Positions 1 through 6,809 of a DNA stretch of 35,486 nt are shown piece after piece (within the stretch, counting starts at the first letter, position 1; every line of letters begins with the position of its first letter). This DNA comes from Christensenellaceae bacterium (GTDB lineage: Bacteria > Bacillota > Clostridia > Christensenellales > CAG-138). The notes beneath the pieces are model-generated. The model saw nothing but the letters and a program-made list of their open reading frames with translations, did no database searches and was not told where the DNA came from. The position numbers were made by a program, and so were the translations under genes. The stretch lies in NCBI GenBank assembly GCA_022510765.1, contig JAFLSU010000017.1:1-35486 (forward strand), given 5' to 3'.

Positions 1-1367
1 CCGCAGCTCTCATCGACGGTGAAGTCGAGGAAGAAGCGAGCGAAGTCAACCATGCAGGTGCTGTCATCGGTGACTATCATACCGCCGGAGCCCATCATCG
101 CGCCAATGCGGGTCAGATTGCCGTAATCGATCGGGGTGTCGAGCAGGGATGCGGGGATACAGCCGCCGGAAGGACCGCCTGTCTGGACAGCCTTGAATTC
201 CCTTCCGTTAGGAATGCCGCCGCCGATATCGAAGATGATGTGACGGAGGGTGGTTCCGAGCGGGATCTCGACAAGACCCGTGTTGTTGATTGCGCCGCCG
301 AGTGCGAATACCTTGGTTCCCTTGGAATCATCGGTACCCATGGATGCGAACCATTCCGCGCCCCTGAGGATGATCTGGGGAATATTTGCAAGGGTCTCAA
401 CGTTGTTAATGATTGTCGGCTTCTGGAACAGACCCTTGTTCGCGGGGAACGGGGGCTTGTTGCGGGGTTCGCCGCGGTTGCCCTCGATGGAGGTTAGAAG
501 CGCGGTTTCCTCGCCGCATACGAATGCGCCCGCGCCAAGACGGATTTCGCAGTCGAAGCAGAAGTCGGTGCCGAAGATGTTCTCGCCGAGCAGACCGTAT
601 TCACGCGCCTGATTGATAGCTATCCCAAGACGGTGAACCGCGATGGGATACTCCGCACGAACGTAGATATAACCCTTGGTAGCGCCGATCGCGTAGCCCG
701 CAATCGCCATCGCTTCGAGAACCGCATGGGGATCGCCCTCAAGAACGGACCTGTCCATGAACGCGCCGGGGTCGCCCTCGTCGGCATTACATACGACGTA
801 CTTCTGGTCAGCGGTGTTCGCTGCGGCAAACTGCCACTTCATGCCGGTGGGGAAGCCTGCGCCGCCGCGTCCGCGGAGACCGGACTTCTTCATTTCTTCG
901 ATGACTTCGGCTGGGGTCATTTCGGTAAGCACCTTACCCAATGCCCTGTAACCGTCCATCGCAATGTATTCTTCGATGTTCTCGGGATCGATAACGCCGC
1001 AGTTACGGAGCGCAACGCGGAGCTGAGTCTTGTAGAAGGTGGTTTCGCCGAGAGCCGGGATCTCATTTAGTGTAGCAGCGCTGTTCTCTTTATATACGAG
1101 ACGCTCTACGATGCGACCCTTGAGCAGATGCTCTTCGGCAATTTCGGTAACGTCATCAACATTGATCCTGCTGTAGAACGTTCCCTCTGGGTATACGATC
1201 ATGACGGGGCCGAGTGCGCAAAGGCCAAAGCAGCCGGTATGGACGATTTTAATTTCATCGGTAAGACCGAGCCTGTCGATCTCCGCCTGCAGCTTATTGC
1301 CGATGGCAACGCTGCCGCCACTGGTACAGCCTGTACCGCCGCAAATCAAAACATGTGTGCGAATCAT
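1..1367 (-). CDS. hydB: HydB/NuoF-like NADH-binding flavoprotein of an NAD-linked [FeFe] hydrogenase (partial)
   Basis: This subunit binds NAD(H) and FMN and passes electrons within a cytoplasmic, probably electron-bifurcating, hydrogenase. I translated 455 codons from ATG at 1365-1367. Residues 1-90 form a thioredoxin-like [2Fe-2S] domain with Cys9, Cys14, Cys46 and Cys50. The NuoF core follows, with GRGGAGFPTG, NADEGDPGAF and GAGAFVCGEETALL, which are glycine-rich NADH and FMN binding motifs. The window edge cuts the gene inside the ESCG start of the NuoF 4Fe-4S motif, so that cluster and any C-terminal ferredoxin domain are missing here. GAGGGAAG lies just upstream, and 15 bp separate it from the [2Fe-2S] protein gene. 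The fused N-terminal [2Fe-2S] domain distinguishes HydB-type proteins from complex I NuoF. The HydA catalytic subunit is expected to the left, by inference from operon order in related clostridia. Confidence 0.93.
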   Translation of the reverse strand, partial: MIRTHVLICGGTGCTSGGSVAIGNKLQAEIDRLGLTDEIKIVHTGCFGLCALGPVMIVYPEGTFYSRINVDDVTEIAEEHLLKGRIVERLVYKENSAATLNEIPALGETTFYKTQLRVALRNCGVIDPENIEEYIAMDGYRALGKVLTEMTPAEVIEEMKKSGLRGRGGAGFPTGMKWQFAAANTADQKYVVCNADEGDPGAFMDRSVLEGDPHAVLEAMAIAGYAIGATKGYIYVRAEYPIAVHRLGIAINQAREYGLLGENIFGTDFCFDCEIRLGAGAFVCGEETALLTSIEGNRGEPRNKPPFPANKGLFQKPTIINNVETLANIPQIILRGAEWFASMGTDDSKGTKVFALGGAINNTGLVEIPLGTTLRHIIFDIGGGIPNGREFKAVQTGGPSGGCIPASLLDTPIDYGNLTRIGAMMGSGGMIVTDDSTCMVDFARFFLDFTVDESC

Positions 1368-1382
1368 TTATTCTTCCCTCCG

Positions 1383-1754
1383 TTATTTCTCCACTGCTTC
1401 AATTGTGTACTCCGCAATGGGGGTACCGCCGATGAGATGCTTTTGAACGATTTCCTTTGCCATCTCCGGGGTTACCTTTACATAAGTAACACGATCTGTA
1501 TCCTTGCCGAACACCTCGACAATGGGTTCAAAATTGCACATGCCGATGCATCCGTTCTGGCTGACAGTCACCTTCTTGAAGAGGTCGTTATTCATGACCT
1601 CCTCGACAAGGGTGTTCAGCACGGGTCTTGCGCCTGCCGCGATTCCGCAGGTACCCATACCCACGACAACGCGGGTCTCGGCCTGACCCTCTCTGAGGAT
1701 GACCTGACTCTGCATCCTCTCACGAATCGTTGCGAGTTCTTCTAATGATTTCAT
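1383..1754 (-). CDS. Thioredoxin-like [2Fe-2S] ferredoxin-domain protein of the hydrogenase operon
   Basis: This 123-residue protein carries a single thioredoxin-like [2Fe-2S] domain and probably relays electrons or assists assembly in the hydrogenase complex. Cys36 lies in GTCGIAAGAR, and Cys69 and Cys73 lie in NGCIGMC. The fourth ligand of the usual C-x4-C pair is not visible, because Val31 occupies that place. From memory this three-cysteine pattern is typical of the subfamily rather than damage. I chose the ATG at 1754 (MKSLEEL) over a TTG three codons upstream, because it is a better start codon and has AAAGGA about 11 bp before it. It sits between the ATPase gene and hydB, in the usual order for clostridial NADH-dependent hydrogenase operons. 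The exact role of this small subunit is not established from sequence. Confidence 0.85.
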   Translation of the reverse strand: MKSLEELATIRERMQSQVILREGQAETRVVVGMGTCGIAAGARPVLNTLVEEVMNNDLFKKVTVSQNGCIGMCNFEPIVEVFGKDTDRVTYVKVTPEMAKEIVQKHLIGGTPIAEYTIEAVEK

Positions 1755-1825
1755 ACAACCCAATTCCTTTCATAAAAAGTAGGTAGTTTATTTGATCTAT
1801 TTATAAAGCATACCGCCATTTCCTA

Positions 1826-2371
1826 TCAAGCGTACTGCTCCATAAGCATGCCCTTTACCCATTGAAGCACCATGGGGTCGGAAAGATTTGCATCCTCTCC
1901 GAGTATCAGCCGCATATCCCTTGTATCGAGAACTATACTGCGGTCATGCTTTATGTGTGTGAACACATAATCGACCTCGGGTGCGCCCTGCATGAGAGTG
2001 ACGATCGTGGCGATCATATCGCCCAGCGGAGTAAAATCGATGTGATTGATATTGAATCTCGCAACGATCTCGGTTCCGCAGCAGTCGGGGCATACGTTCC
2101 TCTGCCTTGATACGATGTCGATGCCGCCGCCCGTTTGCTCTGCTTCAAGCTTGAGCAGCGGTATTCCCATGCCGACCCTTCGTGTGGTGCGTGTGGTAAA
2201 AAAGGGGCTTTGTACGGCGGCGAGGATCTCCTCGCTCATGCCGTAACCATTGTCCTTGACGGACAGTATCAATGCTTCTTCGGACTCCGTAACGGTAATC
2301 TCGACAAGATCCGCCTCTGCGGCGATCGAATTCTGCACGATGTCCAAGATGTTTAATGAAAGCTCTTTCAC
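1826..2371 (-). CDS. GHKL-type ATP-binding protein of the hydrogenase operon
   Basis: This 181-residue protein is a stand-alone ATPase domain of the histidine kinase/Hsp90 fold, with no phospho-acceptor His domain. The N box is at residues 10-20 (DIVQNSIAAEA, Asn14), the G1 box is DNGYGM at 40-45, and the G2 box is RVGMGI at 65-70. Where relatives usually have a short glycine-rich link, it carries VCPDCCGTE, with Cys94, Cys97 and Cys98. The start is uncertain. GTG at 2371 gives MKELSLNILD, the N-terminus I expect for the family, but its GAGGA is about 19 bp away. TTG at 2437 would add 22 residues and overlap the upstream gene. Genes of this kind recur beside NADH-linked [FeFe] hydrogenases, and the partner or substrate is unknown to me. 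A regulatory or anti-sigma-like role is only inferred. Confidence 0.8.
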   Translation of the reverse strand: MKELSLNILDIVQNSIAAEADLVEITVTESEEALILSVKDNGYGMSEEILAAVQSPFFTTRTTRRVGMGIPLLKLEAEQTGGGIDIVSRQRNVCPDCCGTEIVARFNINHIDFTPLGDMIATIVTLMQGAPEVDYVFTHIKHDRSIVLDTRDMRLILGEDANLSDPMVLQWVKGMLMEQYA

Positions 2372-2409
2372 GGCAATATCGTATATAAGTTCCTCAGCAA
2401 AAGAACACG

Positions 2410-2736
2410 TTACAGTTGCTTTGCGATGCCTTCGCAAACGGCAAATGCCGTTTTGTCGCTCGACAGAATATTTATCCCATGCCGCTTTGCTGCGTCAATG
2501 AGGTCATCATCTGGAACGACACCCTCGGCCAGGATGACGCATGAAGCATCGGTAAGCTCCGCGACCGCAGCAACATTGATATTGCTCATGATGGTTACCC
2601 ATGCACAGCCCTTTGGAGCGTGTCCCATGACCCAGCTAAGCAGATCTCCGACATAACAGCCGATAACATTTCGCTCACGATCGTGCGATGTATACACCGT
2701 AAGCCCGAGCCTGTTTATGAGTTGCGATACCGTCAT
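2410..2736 (-). CDS. DRTGG-domain protein of the hydrogenase operon
   Basis: This 108-residue protein resembles the stand-alone DRTGG domain found near hydrogenase and phosphotransacetylase genes. The domain is named for a motif that is poorly kept here. What supports the call is the size, the alternating beta/alpha pattern, the central GDLLSWVMG...WVTIMSNINVAAVA and the C-terminal ILAEGVVPDDDLIDAAKRHGI, plus its position. No catalytic residue is recognisable and its function is unknown. Related domains in other proteins are thought to bind nucleotides. The start at ATG 2736 is secure, with GGAGG 8 bp upstream. It lies 116 bp after hydC, across a direct-repeat region, and ends 38 bp before the GTG start of the ATPase gene. 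Confidence 0.7.
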   Translation of the reverse strand: MTVSQLINRLGLTVYTSHDRERNVIGCYVGDLLSWVMGHAPKGCAWVTIMSNINVAAVAELTDASCVILAEGVVPDDDLIDAAKRHGINILSSDKTAFAVCEGIAKQL

Positions 2737-2765
2737 CCGGTTTTCCTCCGCCTGAACAACCAGTT

Positions 2766-2829
2766 AGCTTTCAATGAGAAACTATTTAAATGGTACGACC
2801 CATCAGCTTTCAATAAGAAATTATTTAAA
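2766..2829. repeat. Two imperfect 25-bp direct repeats between hydC and the DRTGG gene
   Basis: Copies lie at 2766-2790 and 2805-2829 with 14 bp between them and differ at two of 25 positions. Both read AGCTTTCAAT(G/A)AGAAA and end in ATTTAAA. They are AT-rich and fall in the only sizeable gap inside the hydrogenase operon. There is no coding reason for the duplication. Confidence 0.8.
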
Positions 2830-2852
2830 GCGTAAAAAGCACAGCGGAACGC

Positions 2853-3344
2853 TTAGTACTTTTCGATGATCGTGCGAACATCGGCGGGAACGAGCCTTCC
2901 GTAAACCTCGTCATCGATCATGATGACCGGGGCAAGACCGCAGCAGCCAAGACAGCGAGTGGGTTCAAGGGTGAACTTACCGTCGGGCGTGGTGTGACCT
3001 GGTTCGACCTCAAGCACTCTCGCCAGCTCGTCAAGCACCTTTTGCGCGCCCTTGACGTAGCAAGCTGTGCCAAGACATACACGGATGAGATGCTCGCCGC
3101 GGGGTTCGAGGTTGAACATGGAATAGAAGGTGGAAACGCCATAGATCTCCTCAAGGGAACGACCGAGTCCCTCTGCAACCATAGTCTGAACCTCGATGGG
3201 CAGATAGCCGTAGATGTTCTGTGCTGCCTGAAGCACGGGCATCGTGGCTCCGTCCTTGCCCTTCCACTGGGCGATGACAGCCTGAAGCTGAGCTTCCTGC
3301 TCAGGCGTGCCCTTGAAAGGAATCGTCGTTGTTTGTTTAGCCAT
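2853..3344 (-). CDS. hydC: HydC/NuoE-like [2Fe-2S] subunit of the NAD-linked hydrogenase
   Basis: This 163-residue protein is the small iron-sulfur subunit that pairs with the NuoF-like HydB in trimeric hydrogenases and NADH dehydrogenases. The N-terminal helical part contains AQNIYGYLP and EEIYGVSTFYSMF, both typical of NuoE. The thioredoxin-like part holds four cluster ligands: Cys90 and Cys95 (CLGTAC), then Cys131 and Cys135 (CLGCC). I chose ATG 3344 (MAKQTTTI) because AAGGAGG lies 6 bp upstream at 3351-3357. An in-frame upstream start at 3494 would run through the hairpin-rich leader and has no family support. It is the first gene of the operon, and the extended -10 promoter at 3565-3593 would drive the whole set. 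Confidence 0.92.
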   Translation of the reverse strand: MAKQTTTIPFKGTPEQEAQLQAVIAQWKGKDGATMPVLQAAQNIYGYLPIEVQTMVAEGLGRSLEEIYGVSTFYSMFNLEPRGEHLIRVCLGTACYVKGAQKVLDELARVLEVEPGHTTPDGKFTLEPTRCLGCCGLAPVIMIDDEVYGRLVPADVRTIIEKY

Positions 3345-3359
3345 GCTAATCCTCCTTAG

Positions 3360-3541
3360 TTCCGCAAAGCGGAATAATAAAATATTTGAAATGCTCATTA
3401 GTGGTATAGGCATAGATATGCCTATGTGTACATCATCATGCTTTCGTAAGTTCAAGCATATGTACACAATACCATGCTCTTGCATGTAAACCATGCTTTA
3501 CTTAGGCATAGTAAAACATACAAGTGTGCGACAATGCACAC
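3360..3541 (-). promoter_or_regulatory. Hydrogenase operon 5' leader with six perfect inverted repeats
   Basis: In plus-strand order the arms are: TTCCGC/GCGGAA at 3360-3374 (3-base loop); ATAGGCATA/TATGCCTAT at 3406-3425 (2-base loop); TGTGTACAT at 3425-3433 plus ATGCTT at 3438-3443, pairing with AAGCAT and ATGTACACA at 3454-3468; CATGC/GCATG at 3473-3486; TTTACT/AGTAAA at 3497-3515; and GTGTGC/GCACAC at 3524-3541. All would lie in the roughly 210-nt untranslated leader of hydC, and the first ends 2 bp from its ribosome binding site. They could be RNA stems or protein-binding palindromes. None matches the Rex consensus. Confidence 0.7.
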
Positions 3542-3564
3542 ATGAACACAATACCACTGTAATG

Positions 3565-3593
3565 ATTATAACACAGCTATTCGTCAATATCCA
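3565..3593 (-). promoter_or_regulatory. Predicted extended -10 promoter of the hydrogenase operon
   Basis: On the minus strand the -10 is a perfect TATAAT (3565-3570) preceded by TG one base away, an extended -10. A weak -35 TGGATA (3588-3593) lies 17 bp upstream. A TTGACG also occurs, but only 11 bp from the -10, too close for a -35. Transcription would start near 3558. Confidence 0.55.
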
Positions 3594-3662
3594 CCAAAAA
3601 ACCTTAAATGTATTGTATATTTACGTTGATAAGTGATGCGATTTCCCAAAGTAATAAAACAC

Positions 3663-3698
3663 CGAGCGCGGTTTGAGTACTTCGAACCGCTATGCTCG
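3663..3698 (-). terminator. Probable terminator after ypeB
   Basis: The arms CGAGC plus GCGGTT (3663-3673) pair with AACCGC plus GCTCG (3685-3698), giving a long stem. On the minus strand it is followed by GTGTTTTATT, a moderate U tract. It lies about 80 bp beyond the ypeB stop and would separate the spore operon from the hydrogenase promoter. Confidence 0.55.
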
Positions 3699-3775
3699 AT
3701 GTTAGCTTTTTAACTCTATGTGAAATTTATTAAGCTTGTAGGAAGCAAAAATTACTTTTGCTGGAAACGATTAGG

Positions 3776-5233
3776 CTACAACGCAAGCTGTCCGTTTTCA
3801 TCGTTGATGATTCTGAATATCTGCACCTCATCCCCGGTCACGGCGTCAAGGTATACCACATATTCATCCTCACCGAATGTTCCCTTGAACTCGTAGCAGA
3901 GAACTTCCGTTTGGCTCGTTGCAGGCACCAAAGCGAGGTTTGTTTCCATGATGTTCAGATTCGGAGAAAGCATTCCCCGTACCTCGTCCTCGTCCATGAG
4001 CTCCTCGGGAAAATCCCTTTCGATATGGCTGAAAAGGTAATTCCTGCAATCGGCTCCTACTATCATTTGATTTGCACGGTCTATCCACACCTTGACGAGA
4101 TCGTTATATATCAGCGCGTCGTCCTGAACGGCGGCGAAGCTTATCAAAGCTGCCCCGCTATAGTATTGGGCGTAGGTGGGTGCCATTTCGCCGAAACCCT
4201 GCGCTTGAAGCCATTCAAGCCCTATACTTACAAGAGCGTCCTTCTCGTCATCCGCTGGAACCCCCGCGATATCGCTCGATGTGCTCGACATCATCCAAAT
4301 TAGATGCCCACCGCGAACCGTAATCGAGATATCCACATGCCGTCCGTCCGCAAGCGTGCCGTCAAAATCATAGGAAGCGATCTTGCCATTCGAGACCGTC
4401 GAAAGCGTCAGGTTACCGGAATTATCCCCGAGTATCGCATATGCCCGCTCAAGCGCGGTGTTCTCGTCAATATCCTCGCCCGTCACTCCCCTCGCCTCCT
4501 GTTTCTCGGTGCTCTCGGAGAAGGGACCATCATAGATCAACGTAGGATAGCGCGAATCCGCGTCATCGGACGCGTCATAGGTATCAACGCCATTTTCCGA
4601 TGTAAAAAACTGTTCTGATGTCAACAATTGCATCGGAAGATTACCGGAATCCAGCGTGGTTTGAAGCTGCGAATGCACCTCGATGCTTGCGTTGTACAAT
4701 TCCTGAAGCTGCTTTCGGTCGTCATCCGAAATCGGTTTGCCCCGCATTACGGTTTTCGACAGGCTCCTTGCGTAGTCACCCAATCGGATGAGGAAGCTAT
4801 TCATTTCATAATTATCAATATGCGATTGCGGTATCTGCCCCATGAGGCCTACGCATACACCGCTCTCGCGCCATATATCGTCAAGCGCGAGCGCCAAAGT
4901 CGAAGGCGCTTCCGATACCATCAGTTTTGAAAGCATTATTTGAAGATTGTATACCGAGTCGGTAAGCTCCGTATACGCTTGGCGGTACATGCTCTCCGTT
5001 GCTAATTTGTAGTCTTCTGCAAGCGCCTGCTGCCTGCTCCCCCATATGCCCGTAATTATGAGCGCAGTCACCATAAGCGCCGGTACCAAGTAACAGAATA
5101 TTATCCTCAGAGGGCGGGAAAAGCCGGAATCGGTACGCTTTTTTTGAGTTTTTTTCCGCTTTGAATCATGCTCTTCGATGCTGTGTGTGCCGTTTATGTT
5201 ATCTTTGTTTTCAATTTGTCCCTTATCTTCCAT
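3776..5233 (-). CDS. ypeB: Germination protein YpeB
   Basis: YpeB is the partner that spore-cortex lytic enzyme SleB needs for assembly and stability in the dormant spore. The 485-residue length fits the family. A charged, Lys-rich N-terminus (residues 1-42) precedes one membrane segment at about 43-67 (IIFCYLVPALMVTALIITGI). A long helical region follows, and the C-terminal half has PepSY-like repeats (for example ALERAYAILG, and DEYVVYLDAVTGDEVQIF near the end). It starts at ATG 5233, 22 bp after sleB, with GGAGG 11 bp upstream, and is the last gene of spoIIR-sleB-ypeB. A sleB-ypeB pair is the classical arrangement, which supports the call strongly. Confidence 0.93.
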   Translation of the reverse strand: MEDKGQIENKDNINGTHSIEEHDSKRKKTQKKRTDSGFSRPLRIIFCYLVPALMVTALIITGIWGSRQQALAEDYKLATESMYRQAYTELTDSVYNLQIMLSKLMVSEAPSTLALALDDIWRESGVCVGLMGQIPQSHIDNYEMNSFLIRLGDYARSLSKTVMRGKPISDDDRKQLQELYNASIEVHSQLQTTLDSGNLPMQLLTSEQFFTSENGVDTYDASDDADSRYPTLIYDGPFSESTEKQEARGVTGEDIDENTALERAYAILGDNSGNLTLSTVSNGKIASYDFDGTLADGRHVDISITVRGGHLIWMMSSTSSDIAGVPADDEKDALVSIGLEWLQAQGFGEMAPTYAQYYSGAALISFAAVQDDALIYNDLVKVWIDRANQMIVGADCRNYLFSHIERDFPEELMDEDEVRGMLSPNLNIMETNLALVPATSQTEVLCYEFKGTFGEDEYVVYLDAVTGDEVQIFRIINDENGQLAL

Positions 5234-5255
5234 TGTTCAGATAACCTCCTTCATA

Positions 5256-5930
5256 TTAGCAAAAAGCATGGCGGCCGATTTTGAGAAGCACAGGACGCGA
5301 CAGCATCCATTTGCTCGTTGCGGTAGCTGGGTTGTAATAATACAGGCAGCCGTTGCTCGGATCCCAGCCGTTCATAGCATCCTGCGCGGCTTTGATCGAT
5401 TCGTTATCCGGTGTAAGGTTTATCTGCCCATCCGAAACAGCATCGAACGCGCCCCGCTGATAGATAACGCCCGCTATCGTATTTGGAAACGAGGAGTTCT
5501 TTACTCGGTTCAGTACTACTGCCGCAACGGCAACTTTTCCTTTATATGGTTCACCCCTCGCTTCACCATGCACAAGCCTTGCAAGCAGGTACAGATCACC
5601 ACTCGATGACGAGCTCGATGTGGACGAGGATGTTGCCAGTGACATGCCCAACGCGGCCGCTGTTTTTGGACCGACAATACCGTCTGCCGTTAGTCCGCAT
5701 GCGCGTTGGAATTTGCGCACTGCGGTCTCTGTACCGGAACCGAATATGCCGTCTATGCTGCCGTTATAATAGCCCCATCGTTTCAGCTTCGTTTGCAGGG
5801 TGCTTACCTGCTTACCGCGGCTGCCGCGGCGCAGGCTCTCGGCGCTCGTGACAGTCGGAGTGATGAATATGACAAGCATGACAACCGTCATCAGAAGGGC
5901 TACTATTTTAGTTAGCCTTGAAAAGTTCAT
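5256..5930 (-). CDS. sleB: Spore cortex-lytic enzyme SleB
   Basis: SleB is a lytic transglycosylase that degrades muramic-delta-lactam cortex peptidoglycan during spore germination. The 224-residue precursor has a signal peptide (about 1-30, ending TVTSAES). A peptidoglycan-binding domain lies at about 35-92 (GSRGKQVSTLQ, then FGSGTETAVRKFQ and DGIVGPKT). A Ser-rich linker follows, then the hydrolase_2 catalytic domain from about 112 to the end. LVHGEARGEP carries the expected catalytic Glu, followed by VAAVVLNRV and YYNPATATS. The start ATG overlaps the spoIIR stop as ATGA, so the two are translationally coupled. Expression in the forespore is expected from the family; I could not assign a sigma-G promoter. 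Confidence 0.95.
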   Translation of the reverse strand: MNFSRLTKIVALLMTVVMLVIFITPTVTSAESLRRGSRGKQVSTLQTKLKRWGYYNGSIDGIFGSGTETAVRKFQRACGLTADGIVGPKTAAALGMSLATSSSTSSSSSSGDLYLLARLVHGEARGEPYKGKVAVAAVVLNRVKNSSFPNTIAGVIYQRGAFDAVSDGQINLTPDNESIKAAQDAMNGWDPSNGCLYYYNPATATSKWMLSRPVLLKIGRHAFC

Positions 5931-6571
5931 TCACTTTTTCCTCCAAAAATATATTTCCACAGCCGCACAAACAGGCTGTCGAACCTGATCGGCGCTTCGT
6001 TTTCTATTTTCTCGGAATTTGCATCCACTATGCATAACGGCGGGAACATCACGCACCACCAGTTTTTGCCGCCCGCATCGCCCAGCAGGATGCGCAGCGC
6101 TCGATATTCCCCGGCAGGATAAATCGTTTCACCATATTGCCTTTCCGGGAAATCGAACGTGCCGATAAGAAGCTGTGCGTCGTATTCCGCACCGTATCGA
6201 CGCAGCACGCTGCGCGCCGTTTCGAGTATTCCCGATCCGTTTTCGGCAAGTATGCGCTCCGCCTCCGCCGAGCTTTGCGCCTTCGCCGCCTCGGTTGCTT
6301 CCGCTTCGAATTCGAGCAGCGCATCCCTAACGGCAAGTTTGATCTGCTGATCCCTTTCCGAATCGCTGTTTGCTATTATGTGCATGCGGAATATGTTATC
6401 CGTATCGACTTCCTTGTCCTCCGGCGAGGCAATGATGAAAGCTATAGGCAGCAGTACGGCAAGCCCGAAAAGCAGCGTAAGAAACAATGCGACAGCAACG
6501 ACCGTTTCGTAAAAACGCCCGGTTCCTTGATGCTCTGTTTTTTGACGGTTATGTTCGGTTTCCCTATTCAT
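5927..6571 (-). CDS. spoIIR: Stage II sporulation protein R
   Basis: SpoIIR is the forespore-made signal that triggers SpoIIGA to process pro-sigma-E in the mother cell. The protein has a short polar N-terminus, one membrane segment at about 23-48 (VVAVALFLTLLFGLAVLLPI) and an exported domain. That domain opens with the family hallmark FRMHIIANSDSERDQQIKLAVRD and contains WWCVMFPPLC, another conserved SpoIIR stretch. Two ATGs, at 6577 and 6571, are possible. I chose 6571 because AAGGAG then lies 9 bp away rather than 3 bp; the difference is two residues. It overlaps sleB by 4 bp. Having spoIIR together with sleB-ypeB in one operon is a little unusual, as they act at opposite ends of the spore cycle. 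Confidence 0.93.
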   Translation of the reverse strand: MNRETEHNRQKTEHQGTGRFYETVVAVALFLTLLFGLAVLLPIAFIIASPEDKEVDTDNIFRMHIIANSDSERDQQIKLAVRDALLEFEAEATEAAKAQSSAEAERILAENGSGILETARSVLRRYGAEYDAQLLIGTFDFPERQYGETIYPAGEYRALRILLGDAGGKNWWCVMFPPLCIVDANSEKIENEAPIRFDSLFVRLWKYIFGGKSE

Positions 6572-6626
6572 TTGCATTCACTCCTTATATTGCAAAATTC
6601 TAATGAAGAGTCATTCGATTCTATTA

Positions 6627-6681
6627 TTGACAAATGCGGTGAAAAGCATACATAATAGTGTGAAAAATAAATTTTTCACAC
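6627..6681 (+). promoter_or_regulatory. Predicted ispE promoter with an operator-like palindrome at the transcription start
   Basis: TTGACA (6627-6632), an 18-bp spacer and CATAAT (6651-6656) form a good sigma-A promoter pointing to ispE. The perfect inverted repeat GTGTGAAAAAT/ATTTTTCACAC (6658-6668 and 6671-6681, 2-bp centre) begins 2 bp after the -10 and covers the expected start point, the usual place for a repressor. The spacing of its TGTGA/TCACA ends (12 bp) does not fit CRP/FNR sites. Confidence 0.55.
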
Positions 6682-6759
6682 CTCGGTTTTGAGCCTTTGC
6701 CACGCCGAGCGGCAATTTTACCTTCGGAAAAAACATCTCAAATTCCGAAAAGAAAAGAA

Positions 6760-6797
6760 TCTCTGCAAAGCAGAGATAGCCTTTGCGAGGCAAAGGC
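6760..6797 (+). promoter_or_regulatory. Two tandem perfect hairpins in front of the ispE start
   Basis: TCTCTGC/GCAGAGA (6760-6766 and 6770-6776, AAA loop) is followed by GCCTTTGC/GCAAAGGC (6779-6786 and 6790-6797, GAG loop). The second stem ends directly before ATG 6798 and 12 bp before ATG 6810. No good ribosome binding site lies outside the stems. Confidence 0.65.
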
Positions 6798-6809
6798 ATG
6801 GGGATTATT

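Noticed and set aside
633..1745. Long plus-strand frames antisense to the hydrogenase genes
   Set aside because: They mirror the NuoF-like and [2Fe-2S] genes codon for codon, lack ribosome binding sites and show no protein family features.
3490..3602. Decayed CRISPR or REP-like array in the hydrogenase leader
   Set aside because: The hairpins differ in sequence and spacing and there is no repeated unit with spacers.
6658..6681. CRP/FNR-type operator (TGTGA...TCACA)
   Set aside because: The half-sites are 12 bp apart rather than 6 bp; kept only as an unassigned palindrome.
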